The notes: generated by a model not told the origin, from the letters alone. A stretch of 64,000 bases of DNA from Nereocystis luetkeana (GCA_031213475.1 JARUPZ010000008.1:11465938-11529937); one strand, 5' to 3'. Shown: positions 20,641 through 36,000, counted from the first letter of the stretch. Numbers and translations: made by a program.

Positions 20641-23600
20641 TTCGCCCTTTCCTGTTTTTATTCGTGATGTTGGCTTCGATTTTCTTCGTCACTCTTTGAT
20701 TCGTCTTCAGCCTACTTTTTGGGGGGGAAAGCTAGGCTCTGTGCTCTTGGTTTTTGTTCATCCCCTCACCGCTTTTTCTCATTTTTCAGGGGTGTCTGAT
20801 TTTATCTGGTCGGAGTAAACTGTACATACATACATGCAGCTGGACCTGTGGAGAGCGGGTTCGTATATATATCGTATGAGCCTAGAATTATGTTTGTGTC
20901 GGCTAGTAGTAAGTCGCGGGTTCTATCTCAGAACGGTAAGTTATTCTACAAAGCGCTTTCTGGATCTTCTTCAGTCGCTGAAGGCGAGAGCTAGGCAAAT
21001 TAAAAAAAAAAAAACAAGTATCGACCTAGTGGGAGTAGTAATCAAACGCATGCGCGATAGACGGTATGGCCTATATATCGGGGCGGAGGGGGTTTAGTAC
21101 CCGTGACCACTGCTCGTTGTGTCAGTTAAGTTGGCAAGACATATCGTTCGAAAACATGTCGTTCCCAGAGTATTTACTTGTTTTAGCGAATCTGCACAGA
21201 TTGCCCAACAGCTCCCGTACGATAGCAGCGGCAGCGGTTCAACAGGAGCGGTTAAACAGCAGCAGCAGCGGATTTTCACATGGGCTTTTCGTTAATAATG
21301 CTGGAAAATAACACGTGTTCTGTGTTCCTCCCTTTTCATCCTGCGACACCCCCAGGATTCAAGCCAACCATATATATATATATAGAAGGGGGCCTCGTCT
21401 GTGGTATGGTATGTGCACAGTTAGTTTGTGCAAAAAGATATGCGACAAACTCCTGCTGCTGTTTGTTGCTACTACAGCTTCTGCTGCAAGCACGCCTACT
21501 TACGTTGCGTTCAACACGTCCTACAGCAGCAAGCAGACACACATGCGCATTTTACAAGAAACTCATATCTCCGTCGCCTTATTATATAACGCGGTTCCTT
21601 TAAAAATATCGATTCCCGGTTTAGCGTAAATATGTTTCAAGCATACTTCAGAATCGTTTTTTTTGCCATTAATAACCGTACACCATCACCGGTGTCTGCC
21701 CTAATCGATACACCAATGCTGGTGTATTGAACCTGTTCGCGACACACATACATGCCGCCAGTCTCTTTGTCCGGCCAATATGTGTGCCTCGAACGCGCGG
21801 AGGTTCGCGGCGTACTTTGCAGTCCTAAATAAAGCTCAGAGGTACTCCACTCGCGTACTGTTTCCGGTGTGTCAAGCAAAGTTGTCCTGGAATACGGGAA
21901 CGCGTACAGTGGTGTTCAGCTCGTGACATTGAGGCAAAGTGGGTGGCCGTATCCGCTCCCCGCCTCCGTACTTCCGGACGGCTTCAATGTGTACGTCGAT
22001 GTTGCTCCGGTGCGGTTCGGTACGCCGCTATGTACTTTGACACGCCGCATACATGTGGACCTTCGTCCGGTTCGTGCAAGAGGAACGAGCGGGCTTGTTT
22101 GCATCGTATTGCATCTACAACAGCTAATGCTTGCATCCTGATTGACATTCGGCGGTTGCCCGACAAAGGTCTACAGCTCAACTTTGGGGTGCTGCAGTGG
22201 TCGAAATTTCTTCGATACTTGAAAGTCACATAATGAGACGCGAACGAACCCGACAAAAAACGATATTAAAATGCTGCTGTACTTGGGCGAAACACGCGCA
22301 GCAGCCTATGCATCAGGCTTCTTCTGGCATCGCGATATGATATCTTCTACAGAAGCATAATGTCAGAACGACTGTGCGGCTAACACCCTCATTAGTTTCT
22401 GCGGATGCTCGGTTTATCAGTTTTGAGTGACCTCGAAACTCCAGGTATCTTTCGACTGGTAGAGGTAACACATGGCACGTAAATGCTAGGACCGTGTGAT
22501 CTTTAGATGAATATTGCAACGGTTCTTACAATTCTGTCACAGAGGTATCAAGTGCCTGGCCGAGTGGCAGATATTGATCTAGTGGGGGCGGACGATAGCG
22601 CATGCAGTCGACCTGTGGGTCAAACATTGGTGCCCGTAACGTGAAAGCTCGGCGCTAAACGTCAAACCCATCGCGGGAGTCACGCCGGGGGCTCCATGCG
22701 CCCGAAACTGTCAAAACGGCCTGCAACAAGCGGTGTGTTTCACAAACACGAGACTTCAAAAATCGACAGGAAATCCTCTCCAAATAATATGGTACCAGGT
22801 AGTCGTTCTTCTTCACTGGTGACGGAGAAGCAATAAGTAAGCTCTCAGGTACGTTTGTTCTTGTTTTCCCTTGCGGCCCTCAACTTGACTCAATAAATTT
22901 AACGGTGGGACACCATGCCCCACCGATCAATGTCCTCGTCTGCTCCTCTTCTCGAGAAGCAAGAGTCAGGCCCAGGGTTAAACGTTTTACGATTTTGTAT
23001 CTGGCGTCGGAGCTCAAATCATCATCACAGAACCAACCTAACATCGGTTTGGGCACTTACTTCCTTCTGTAGTCTCACTAACCATCCACAACCTCCTTCA
23101 CATCAACACTATCGCCTCCGATCGCATAGCAAACAACCAGAGGCAGTCTGATCGCTGACCCTGTATATCGAGTAAGGAACAGACAACGCCCAGGGATTGC
23201 CCAATGAATTGTCGAACATTTTGTGGATAAATCAACAATCCTCCGTCGTGTATTATTGACGGAATATGTGGGAGTCAATGTTTCCGTGCCTGAACTGAAC
23301 AGGAAATCTCTCTTCTTCACATGGAACTCCCTGAACGGGCGTTTCGTCTCTGTTACAAGCCGTGGACTGCGAGTTGGCGCTCTCTTGAGGGCGCGTTGGG
23401 AACAACTAATTCCACCAGGCATAACACATTACTACCCGACTGTATCACAACACATCACTACCCTACGACGTCATGCCCACACCGTTCCCTGTATGCAAGA
23501 TAATACAGCATGCACTTAACATACATACGCACAATGAGCAACGTAGGGCTGCTTAAGATTGCCGCAGGCCGAGCCGTGACCGTATCGCTAGTTGTACATA

Positions 23601-23655
23601 TTACAGACCATTCAAACACACGAAGGCTCGTCAAAACTGATGGAACTCACCTACT
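20641..23655. other. No recognisable gene
   Basis: Three kilobases of unassigned DNA with short AT dinucleotide runs and CAG-rich patches (about 21220-21270). Open frames up to 114 codons have no domain I know. Confidence 0.4.
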
Positions 23656-23815
23656 GTACAAGCTCACACCGACGCCACCAACGACTTGCATGCCTACGCG
23701 TGGTCTCTCAATAATATGTACACCCACGACGTGAATATTCCGCAATCACCTTCATACACTCAGCGGGAATGTCCTGTGGACGCGTGTAGGCATGGTCACC
23801 AAACCATACGAGTAC
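23656..23815 (-). repeat. 3' flank of gene A shared with the fragment at 9.3 kb
   Basis: CACCGACGCCACCAACGACT and GTGTAGGCATGGTCACCA correspond in order to 9330-9510. The segment lies downstream of the gene A stop codon and supports a duplication that included the 3' flank. Confidence 0.5.
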
Positions 23816-24027
23816 GTGGGTTGATATTTTACAATGTTTACAGCACTGCTGCGTGGGCTTCGTTATCGCGTTGGCCAAGGATTGACACCAAACTAGTTCG
23901 CAAGAATCGTATAATAAGCTCGTCTGACAGACACGGGGGATAGACGTGACATAATTAAGGGAGTGACAGCGTGGCTTTCGAGACTCTCGGTAGGAGAGAC
24001 GAGGAACCACACGATGACGCGTCCGTT

Positions 24028-27000
24028 TTAAGCAGCATCCGCAGGGACGCAGACATCATCGCCGGCGAAGCCAATCAGCGTGCCTCCGTCGGAGACCTCC
24101 CCAAAGGTGCAGCTGAGGTCATTCTGTCAACGGGGTGCCGTGCGATCGGGACATGGTGTCGGCAGCTATTGATTAGTGCCTCCAAAGGTTAGGAGGCCTT
24201 ACCCCGATTGCGGCGTGTCAAACAAACGGTTATCATCGACCCACGTGTGCACACCGAGAAGAAATCCCGGTTGATCATACCGACACGATATAATGTAGCG
24301 TTTTCGAGACCCCATGCGAAACGTTTTGGTACCATTAGAAATTGATCGGCGCTCGATTTTTATGCGGTTTAGGTTATCTACGGTGGCATCAAACCCAAAC
24401 TCGCATTTCCTACTTAGCGACCGGCAACGGGGCGATCCTAAAAGCTGTTGCTCAAAGGGCGGCGTACCGAGTACGTGTCGAGGACGGCGTTCCTAGAGAT
24501 GACTCGACCTGGCCTCTTGAACGTGAGTGAGCCACCACTGACAGCGAAAGCGGACCCCGAGCTAGCGCTGTTGCCATCAAAAGTTACCGCCCTGTTAAAG
24601 CTGAAAAACGATGCGCCAGCGAGGGTTTTCGCGGGACATCACAATAGGGTGACATTGGGGCTTTCGCGGGACATCGCAATAGGGTGACATTGACATCATC
24701 ACGGTAATGTTTGAGGCACATACATGTATTCACAGCTAATGCGTTGCCCCAGCAGTTCACTATATTGCAGGGACGATAATGGCATGGTGTTGTAAACTCC
24801 AGCATACCCGGAGTTTTAATAGTTGCTCAACCTGTTCACAAGGACAAGGAACCGCACGGAGGTCGCTTTGAACAACACCGAGAGGCACTTTACAGGGCGA
24901 CCTAGTACAAGAGCTCTATTGATAATCTCGTTGAACTTACACAACGTCGCCTCCAGACACGGATACGCCTCCGCCGTCAAATTCAAAGTCGGCATGGTTG
25001 TTGTTGAACTGCACGGCGGCCTTGAACCTGAATGGTAACAGGAGAGCACGGAACAAAGCACCGTGCGCGTTTAGGACGTCGAAGAAAGAACGACATTTAC
25101 AGCGGTCGAAGGGACTGGTTTTTAGGCACACCTTGTGTGTTGCATCCATTCGATATGTGGGCCAACCTCTCTATGACGAACGTCTTGATCGCGCAGAACG
25201 TAAATAGTTTCTTCGTCGCTTGATGAGGGTCAATCCCTCCCAGGTTCTACCCCTCCCAAGAACGGTATGCCGTGTCGAGCTGAGTTCATCGGGACTTTGA
25301 CCTGTGCAACTGCAACAGGAACAGCGGTCGCTGTACTCATGTATCGCGTTTATGTGTGCATTGGCATTGTATGCCACACGCCGTCGTGGAACCAGGAAGG
25401 ACCACGAATCAAGCGAGATACGAACACTCACGTCGCTGAGCCCGCACGATTAAAAAGGCCGGCGCCGTGGGACTCGCTTTCGTTGTCGTTGAATGACGCC
25501 TTTCCGTAAAACCTGTAAACCAATTGCGTGCATGCACGATATACGCGAACAATAGCAAGGGGTATAACAGCTGGTGAGCGCTAAACGTTGACGAGTTGCG
25601 TACGTTAATGCCAACGCTACACATGATGCCAAGGTTGCGAACATCTGCGTCACTCTCAACACAGGCCGAGTCAGAGATGGATCACGGCGTGCTCCTTCCA
25701 CGCGTTCGGTAAGGAACGTCCAATATTGGCTTACTTCATGTCTCCCTCGTTCAGAACGGCTGGACCTTCCCTACATCCATTGTTTATGAATGTTGCCTCT
25801 CCACGGAATCTGTAACATGATGTCAACAACGTTAAGGCGGAATCATATAGACATCGAGGAGGGAGAGATAAAACGTGGGACGCGAAGATAGGTGTAAGCG
25901 AAAAACAAGTTATGTGGAGCATGAAGCCGATCGTGGGAACTCATCAAGACTGTCATGGATCATGCATCACGAACGCGAATCGTATAATTCATGTTTTTTT
26001 GTTAAACAAAAGGTATAACTGGCCACGTTTCGGCCAAAATCAGTTACATTCTACAAACAAGTACGAAACACACCCCAGGAGCCCTGCTATTGGCAAGGCT
26101 GACATCGTAACTGATTTTAGCCCGAAAAGGCCAAGGTAAATCCGTTATATTTTACCCTGTCTAGCTTCCAACAGAGTTTGGCCAGCTTTGAACCAATCAG
26201 AGATGCCATACGTACACTGTGTTTTCTCTCTCAGTATGCGTCTGCCCTCCCACGGTTGAGATTATTCTGCGCTGACGTATAACTCTGTACTCGTACGTTG
26301 TACGTGAAAGTACCTATTTACATATGCATACATGCGCACGCTAATGGTTTCACTTTTCTTCGTTGAGGTGTGCGACGTGCTTCAGTTAGTTGTTGTGATG
26401 ACTGCTGCTGTGTTGTTTTATATGGTCACAGCGGTGTATACAGCACCATGGTCTTCATCTCTACCACCCCGCGTAGAGGTGGTCTCAACTTTGGTACGGC
26501 AAGATTATTTCGTGCCGAGCAGGCGGTTCCGCGAGGGCGGTCTTTGAAATTTCAAGCTGTCAAGGGGGGGGAGGGGGGGGGGTAGAACAAACACTCTTTT
26601 TGGCGCCACCGCCGTGGGAAAACAAACGAAGCCTATTAATAGTGACTCGCTGAAGCCCGTGGTACCTAAACCCTAAAGAAAGGAGAAAAACGGTTTAGAT
26701 TTGGGAGGCCATGTGGCACGCTTCGTTTTTACCGGACTTTCATGGAAAAAGAACACCGCTCGTGGCGCGCGTATTTTAATTGGTTTTAGCATATACATGA
26801 TTTTGGCTCAAACGAATGAGCCATCCCAAAGTAGGGGTACACGAGTACTTCCTGAGCCCCTCACAATAGGGGCTCAATATCTCACCCGATACAATACCTG
26901 GGAGAAATTTGGTTGTGCCAACTGACCGGCACGTGTTTGCCCTAGTCCTAGAACCAAAAATACGAGTAAATTGTTCATCCGACCGGTAGTTCCCCCCTTA

Positions 27001-30000
27001 AGGAACTCATTTGGCCCGAAATCTTTATCCCAACTCGTGCAACCCCTACCGTGGGGTGACTCGAATCAGGTATATATAACTGATTTTGGCATTTTCCCTA
27101 AAATTAGGGTATCAGCCATGACGTCTACACGCCAGTTAAATGCAAAATATGTTTATATTCGGTACGCTTCCTCGCCGACTAGTATGACCTCGCTTATGAA
27201 AGACCAGGCGAATGTCGTCAATGTTCACCTGATCTTCGAACCTTCACGGTTCGACAAGCTGCAGCCCGGTGATCCGTCGACATTGAACGCGTTGTTGTCA
27301 AAGGTAGCCTTCTTCGAAAACCTGCGCGACCAGACAATAATCTAGTATCCATTACATTTTCAGAGGAGGAGGGTACTATGCAGCTCATAGGACCCAGTCG
27401 AAGCGAAAAGAAAAAGTGGGCAGGCTTTCTGTGGCAAGGGTGCACCTTTCTTCTCTTTGAAAGTCTCGCATGAGCGAACTCTGCATCTCTGACTCAAACG
27501 CCGACAGTGCGAAAATGTGTAACCGCGACGCGATGAAAGCTCACACGGCCTATCAATAGGATTGCACCGTTTTTACGAAATATTGGAAAGCACCAGGATC
27601 GTGTCAACGACAGCATTTATTTCCTCAGTTAGTTGCGGAGACCATTCTGTCGAAAACCCGTTCGTCAGAAAGAGCAGCCCCTGTCCTAGCCAACGCCTAG
27701 ACGATTCGCGTTTGGCGCCATGTAGCGGGTGATGCTGCCCGCCTTGTCTGCCGAGAGAAAATCAATCGGAAGGGTGTGCCGAAACATCGACTTCATAAAC
27801 ATGTCTCGGGTCACGTATCGCCTACCAGGAAAGTGCTTAACCCCTCTAGAACTCCAGTCCCGTTTTGGAGACAAGACACTCAACTTCCAAGTAATTTGTC
27901 GACAATTGTCCCCAAAACGAGACTACAGTCCTAAAAGGGTAGCACGTATCGCCCACATTTTTCACGGTGAACGTGGTATGATCGTATCAAGCGGCGCGAG
28001 AAACGCGATACACAAAATCCCCTCCGCTGACCTGATGAATCCAGACCCTTCGTTTTCCATGGAGTAGTACCGGTTGTCCTTGAAGGTAGCATCCCCGCGG
28101 AATCTGTTGAGAGGGCGAGTGATGTGACAGGGCACGAGCGCTAATTGATACATTCCTTGGCCATCAGAAGCAGGGCATGCCTGGTTGACAAGGCATTCCC
28201 TGTCTGTGCGAAGTCGACCGGATCAGGTCTAGCGTGCGATCGTCCCCACAAACATATACGGTCACTTGAAAGCACAAGACTCGCAATAGATATCAGTTCG
28301 TCGTGCAAGTAGACGTTGCAGTTACATATAGATAGGTGGGGCCTTAACCGTTACGTCGTATTTATAATGCTACTACTGCGAAAATACCGGCCGGCGAATG
28401 GGTTGGAAATGTCGGAACGCTGAACATTTCAGTACCCAACAATCTCACGCGCGCGATGCATCGATATAGCAATGTTATGAACCGGCGCGATGTAAGGAAA
28501 TAGATAACCAAGTGATCCGGGGACGCGATTCGTGGCGATGACCGAGACTTTGAGCACCACAAACTCGGTCGTCGAGATCAACCCATGTCCGAATCACACA
28601 CAGGCCAAGTTTCTACTCAAAATCGGCTCGACCCGAGCGGGGGATCGAACACTCACTTTATGCTTCCGGTGTTTTCGCTGAACACGCTGCCGCCATCCTG
28701 ACAGATCACGCTTTTCTTGAACCTTTCGAGCGGACGACGTTCCAGAACCAAGTTAGCGTAGCATGGTTTCCCGGGACGACCTTGTAGGAGTAGCAACGTG
28801 TTCTTGCAAATGGCTATGGGAAGAGTAATACTGATCGTTTCGGCAGGCCCCGTCCGTGATTAAACTATTGAGGATAGCTTGCCACGGTGATGCGAGCTGG
28901 TCGGCCTGATCGTGACGGCAATGTGTCGGTCGTTGGGAACCACAGTATTCAACCGAATAGCCAAGGTTCACGAACATCACAATTCGTATTTTTTTACGGT
29001 TTCCATCTTTTAGAACCAAACTGCCGTCGACTAACCCGGGATAGAGCCTGCCAGATTATACTAAGAACACAATGGCAAAACAGTTTCCAGATAGATGGGG
29101 CAACGGAAACACCGGGTCGACACCTCAGTAGTACGGGCGGAAGGGGTGCAACCCACTTACTCCATGGTGCCGGCGTTCCGAAAGAGGCTGCGTGTGTTGG
29201 TGATCTCCGTCGCAACGACGTCCCCCAAGAAAGTGACGCTCGCACCCTCCTCAACCATGACGGTAAAGCTGCCGTATGATCCGCGGTGTTCCCCCTGAAA
29301 ATACCACAGGGGTTTACACATACATGACAGGAACACGGTGCGGGGGTTGGGCGGGACCAAGTCGCGGAAATGTGAAAATATTGGGTCAGATGACGCAGGC
29401 GCCCTCAGACATTGTCTCACAGGACACTGAAGACGTTCGAGGTGTTTGTGGCTTACAAAAGTCGGTATTTAATCGACTTTGTGACTGCCGCCCACCATTC
29501 ACCGGCTACACTCGAGGATCGCGGTTGTGACTAGCAATGTGTCGGGCACGCTGTTTTTCTTCGACCGACGGGGTCGACTGCACTTGAACCGCAGCATGTA
29601 TGCAAGACTTGGTCAACAGCGCACAACCACGTTGCCAACATTTGTGGTGCTCACTTCGTTGTTGGGTCCGAAATCCGTCTGGAGCATGTCGAACACGAGA
29701 TTGCCCCCGTGGACGACAGTGAAGGCAATGTCCACAAATCTGAGCACGTCACGTTCACGTGTGGATCGCAGGCACCGGCTGTTAACCCTGCCTTGCGTAT
29801 TGTTAATCCTCACGGTGCAACTGATCCTTTGGGTTTCCATTTTGAGGAGGGCGTCCTACGGTAGGGCAAACGAGTTTTGGCTCACCGGGCTCCCATACCC
29901 CCATCTCGTTAGAACACCTTTCGTGTTTTACTGTACAGTATGGTTCGTTATACCTAGGCTTCGGGATTGATCACTATCTGGTTCCGCCGCTGTCTCTATA

Positions 30001-33000
30001 TCAGTATTTGCTTCGGGAGCGGCCACGACATTCATCTCCAGAAGCTCGAACAGTTATCAACAACAGTGCTCGACAGTCGCCTCCACCAAGGATTTTTGGG
30101 GGTGTCAACCATTCTTCCAAGTGGGCTCCGGAAATATAGTTAGGCTGTTCGAGATGCTCAAACCGCAGGAAACCATCAGTGGCGATGATAACAGGTTGGT
30201 CTGTTGGGCCATCCCCTTATCTACAACGCTGCTGTTGTTGAATACCAACCTAGAATTTCTCTTACCACACAAGAAGCGTAAGAGTCATACGACCTTACCG
30301 GACATTGCTGGAGCTCTTCAGCGTTAGTGTTCCGCCGTCGACAACAACAGTCTCCAGCAAGTTCTCTTCGGCTTCGCCCCTCACTTCGATCTCAACACAT
30401 GCGATCGTGTCCACGCCATCGAGGTTGATCTCCACGTCGGCCGTCATCGGCGAGGGTATGTCGAGGTACTGGTCGATGTCCACGCAAGCAGCTCTGACAT
30501 TCAATCCACGGGGAGTCAAGGAAAGAGGGGAGGGGGGGGGGGGGGGGGGGGGGGTGTCGTGGACAGAGCGATCGCATTCATTTCTTATTTATGTTCGCAT
30601 TCAGACCCATTGCTTGCTGGGAAAACAGCACGATGAGCCGCGACATGACGCGCAAGAAGATTTGTCGGCGAGAGGGTGCAACGCAATGGTCACCTTCTGC
30701 GCCGCGAGAGGAGTCAAGAAGACCTTGCGAAACAGAACAAATTCGTAAGGGGCCTTTACGCTGCTCAGACTATGGCGTACATTATTAGCAATATCATAGC
30801 TGGTACTGCGTATCTGACATACCTGGTAGGAAACGGTCCCGGTGAAACGGTTTCGATGGCGTGTACTCCCGGCCCCTGAGAGGAGGCTATCTACAGCAGT
30901 TAGGATCGTCGTTCACGAACATGGTCGTTGCTCACAACTTCACAATCCTTCCGCCAATTCCAGGTATGCTTCGTACTATTATTATTACAATGGCGGAAAC
31001 GAGAGCACGCAGTAGGTCTCCACGCGCAGGTCTCGACGTCCTTATTTATGGTGCGAGTTTTCTACCGCGTAACACCTACGAGTAATACTGTATTGACACC
31101 AGAGGTACAGAGTATATGTACGATACACGACACTAAAAACATGTTCCTGCCGCTAACGACGTCCCGAAAACAGTGGCGGTCACGACAATCCCTCGATCTG
31201 CAACTTATTGCTGTCGATATGTTTTAGGAAAAAAGTCAAAGAAGGTACGCCTGTTCCGTTCGAGCCGAAACCAGTCCATACCTCGTGCTGAAACCGAACG
31301 ACACGCAGATGCCACGAGTGTTTTGTTTAGGTCCCATCACAATCTGGGAGAAAGTATCTTTATAGGTTGATAGGCTCTTCAGGTATTTTGGTTCCTGTTG
31401 GGATCAAGGCACGGGCGAAGACCCAACCCAACCCCAGACTCTAAACCCTAACCCTAACCCTGACCCGAAAACCGGAACTAAAATGGGCCAAAACTTCCCA
31501 CAAACGCGGCGCAGCCGCTTGCAAAAAACAGGAATTTTCTCAATTTGAGGACGACAATTCCGAAGTGCAGACCGCGCGACGCAAATTTCATGTCAAAAAC
31601 ACCCCTAACGATTCCTTCTCCCAGGTCGCCCCGGTGGTTCAAGTGGTTAACCTCGAATTCTACTTGTTTGAGTCCTGGGTTCGAGCCCCAGGTGGGTCGG
31701 ACTTTGACTTTATTTGCAAAAATAAAAATAAAAAAGGATTCAATTGTTGAGAGCGCCTTGCAGCGTGGGTAGGCACAATTCGATGCGAGTCGACGAGGGA
31801 AGAAAAGGCTGAAATCTTCTCGCGATAAAAAAATGAAGGCACGTACCGTAGCGGGAAGGGGGGAGAAGAGCCTGCTATGTGACCCCGGATCTGAGTTACG
31901 AGTTGGAAGGAGAGAGAGAAGAAGATGTGCGAAGATAATGAATGGGATGGAAAAAAAAAAAAAAAAAAAAAGGTTGCTAAACCTACTCTTTTTTCGCCAT
32001 GAGGAAATAAAAACACACACACACACATTTTTTTGCGCCTGAAGATTGAGCGCGTGGCCTCCAGAATCTGAATCGTTTGGTTTTCGTTACGGGTACTTGT
32101 TTTTGTTGTTGTTGTTGTTCTCACATTAACTCACAATTCAATGCAGTCCGTGGTCGCAGGACAGGCTCCAATAACTCTGGAGTGGAAGAAATACCTCAAG
32201 TAAAAACAGAGGCAAAAAACAAAAAACAAGCATACGCACTCCACAACTGCGGACACCAGGGAAGCAAAAAGGAGACTATTAATAGCAGACAAAAACCTAA
32301 AAAAAGAAGATGAAGCTAAGCAAAAGAAAAACAAAAACTAAACTAAAACAGACGCAGATAGCAAAACGCAAAAAAAAGGCAAAACGGACCATACTAACAA
32401 AGACACAGAGAGGTACAAACGGGAATGAAAGAAAAATGAAAGGGACAAAAAAACGATAATCACGGGCGGGGGGGAAAGAAAATACCAAAGGCAGGCACTG
32501 GAGCATACAGACACGCAAAGTTGCCCAGATGGCACCATGCTAGTTACTTGGGTCCCAAAGAAAGGAGTGCATCATGACGATGATGGCCATAACCAGGCTT
32601 CAGTCTGTTGGGCAGACCGCCTCCCCTCCCCCCCCCCCGCCATTCCCCCTCGTCCCCCTTTCGCCCCCCCCCTCTTCCCTGCCATTCTGCACACTCGCGT
32701 TGGCGTCAACGGCTGTGGTCGTGGTTGCAGCTATTCTATGCCGTTCTGCCGATGCCTCCTTCTCATCTGTATGCCATTTCCGCATGAAGGCCTCCGCCCC
32801 TTCCTCGACCCGTCGGAACCATCTGCCGGCTTTCTGTGCTGCCTCGCGCCACCCTTCGAGCTTGATGCCGATTTCCTTGAGGTCCTCCTCAAGGTACCTC
32901 ATCCAGTCCCACTCCTGTCCTCCGGAGTAACCCTTACCCCCAACCATCTCCCCAAACATCACCCTCTTCGGCAGACGCTCCTCTCCCATTCTATTGTAGT

Positions 33001-36000
33001 ATAGGCACCACGGACTGCACTTGGGCCTTCAGAGTGTGATCAGGCTTCGTTCGTTTCCCCATGGCGGGAGTGCCAAGAATACTTAATCTGGCGCCTCCCC
33101 CCCCCGTTTCCACCTTTGAAGCTTTTCTCCACCCTCCTCGCGGAACCGCCTGCCCAGCAAAAAATTATCTTGCCGGGGACCAAACCTGAGACCACCTCGA
33201 GGCGGGATGGTGCAGACGAAATGCCGTTTGTGTCCATGGTACAGAGTAGCATGACTTCTGTGCCCACAAAAAATAACAGAATACCACTACCAGGTACACA
33301 TCAGGACAACAACTATTAATATTGTTAACTGGAGCACATTGCTCTTGTTTTTCCGGTCTTGCTTGTGTTTTTGTGTTCTCGTCCGCGGTACGGTGACACT
33401 TCACTTGCTTGACACTTGAATTTGCGATTTGGTTTTATTTCTGGTCTTCCTCTGTCTCACAACCTGTTACCACATAATCAGTACCTGGTATCTCTCTAGG
33501 ATAGGGAATCAGGACGGACACTGGGTGTGCTGATGAAGCTGGGTAAAAAGGACGATTTAATGTGAAGACAACAACAATAATAGTAAGTGAAGACAACAAC
33601 TGAAGCACACGGCCCCAACGAAGAAGCAAGTGAAATCATCGTAATATAGTACCAGGTACCTGGTAGGTAAGTATGCTCGAATACTTACGTACGGATGAAG
33701 AGTTTATGGACGATAATTGCAACCAAGGGGCTGCAGATTGAGCAGACGCATACACAGCCGCCAAAATATGGTGTACGTGGCCTCTCTGACTGGTTCAACA
33801 TTCGCCAAAATCAGTTGAGAGCTAGACAGAGTAGACAAAAACAGATGAACCTGGAGCCTCGAAGCCGTTTTTTTTTTTTGCCAGGGTTTCAGCACCTTTT
33901 TAGTGTGACGAATGACGATCAACTTTTTGTTTTCCTACGTCGTCGATTTCGAGCTTCAGCTTTATATTTTTCGAACTTAAACCTGAATGCCCCGGTTACG
34001 CAGTCCAAATATGCAAAATCTGACCGGAAAATAATCGATTTGAGAATACGATGATCCAAGTCGTCGATTTTTGGGCCAAAATCGGGCGACTTGGATCATC
34101 AGATTTTCCAATCGAAAAATGGCATGCTCTTTTTTTTTTTTTTTTGACCATCGTCCTTACTTTCCAGCCTAACTCGTACCTGGTAGGAGGTTTTACCCTC
34201 AGCGATCTTCTGGGCATTCCGTGGTCACAGATGTCGTCCCCTTTCCCCCCCGGTACGTGCATTTATTTTTTGACACGCATAGGGTTCAGCATCCCCACTG
34301 CTCGTCGTTTTTCATCGAATGTAGCTAACTCACGCTCTCCCGCTTTCCGCTGATCATTTTTTTCTGAAAGAAAAAGTCCCTACGAGCATGCACTCGGTGC
34401 ACTCGGTGAGACTTGAACCCACGAAATTGATCTTGATAGGCACGCGGACTACCTACCAAGCCACCGGGGATAAATGTAAAAGTTATCCACGACAACAAGT
34501 AAGTAGCAGCAGAACGATCGATGAGTCGATGAGTTGGATGGTGACACGGCTGTGTAGCGACGTTGCTTCGCACCCGACGCGCGGTCGGCGGGTGTCGTGT
34601 CTCGCCGTGGCCAGACTATAGCTGGCCGGCGCGGGCTCGGGCGTAGAGACCAAGAGAAGCGCACTCTCCGTGGACACGTTCTCGTGGACTACACTTCTGT
34701 ACAGCAACATCCGCAGCAGAGTCGCAGTCACATATATATGTGAAACACAAACATGCAGTGCAGCGCACGCACAGCGTTTCTTCGCGGACCACAACAACAA
34801 CCGTTGGTCTCTGCTTTTGCTCTAATTTCTGCACGCACAATATATAAGATTTTTCCGCATAGGAAGGCTACTGTTTCGATTTGCGAAGTTGACAACTGAA
34901 AAAGCGATCGGGGTAAAAAAATATGAAGCTAAAAAACCAAAGCCCGTAAGAATCAGCCCACTCATAATGAGAGAACAGCAACAAATACCTGGCGTTAAAT
35001 CACGTTCGTAGTCAGTCACAGGCCATATGCGAGTAGCATGGGTCCTGGCGTGGGATTTGGATTTGTTTTTAGTGTGTACCTGGTAATTGTTTTCGGCCGG
35101 AACGCGGCCAGGTACACCTGATTCTGGCTTCGTATAACCTTTTCTTGACTATTATGTTATAGTGGCATCAAATTGTTTACGATGTACTCTTCCTTGCTAC
35201 TTTTTTCCTTGGTTCTTCGTCTCAGTCTGTTTACAAGCAGTGGTGTTTTTTTCTTATTCTTTTTCTTCCTTTTTTTCCAGCTCGTTCTTTTTCAAGTGTT
35301 GGCCACCTCGCCTGCGGGGGAGGGGCACGACAGATTGTTTCTCTTAGATTTTACTTTCATTTTTTTATTTTTCTCTTTCGATTTGTCTACCTTGTTTTTG
35401 TTTTCTCTTTGATTGTTTCTTTTCGTTTCACTATTTCATAGATTGCGTATGTCGTGCCTGTCGTATCTAGTACCTGGTATGATGACATGGCATTGCATTG
35501 CCCACTGCAGTGCATACTGCACACGTGGCAACGTAGTATCTCTGTTGTGACCACAGAACTTGTATCTCTTCTAGGATTGAAGAATCGGCACGGACACTGG
35601 TTGTGCTGGATGTCGACGGGTAGAAAGAACGGTTTAATGTGAAGAACACACACACAACCTAGCACGTATACTTCGTATATGAATTCGTGTTGTTTTTCGT
35701 GATTCGGTTTGTATTTTTAGTTTCTGTTTTTTCCGCCACAATATATTTGTTCATTCTTCTTCTTCTTCAGCTTCCTCCCAACAGGTCGCGACTCAGATCA
35801 GCAAAGTTGAACGCAAATCAGCATGACGTTCCCCTTTTTTTACTCTGCCATGTGGTGCGCGGCTTGCATCTTTACGGATCGCGAGGGGAGTGTTTGACAA
35901 GACCCTACACCGCCGACTCTGCTGTTCAGATCGTGCCTACACACGCTTCCCATGGGAGGGTCTCTTAATTTGATACATCTCGACCAGAATCAAGCTCCAC

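Noticed and set aside
24445-24600. Loss of a splice donor in gene A exon 11 compared with gene B (GTAAGT at 51386)
   Set aside because: That donor would leave exon 12 out of frame in both genes. The upstream donor (TCG/GTACGC), shared by A and B, restores the frame and is intact.
31478-32026. 182-codon minus-strand open frame
   Set aside because: It spans the M3 element and SINE 1 copy b in antisense. The same frame appears, shorter, over SINE 1 copy a.
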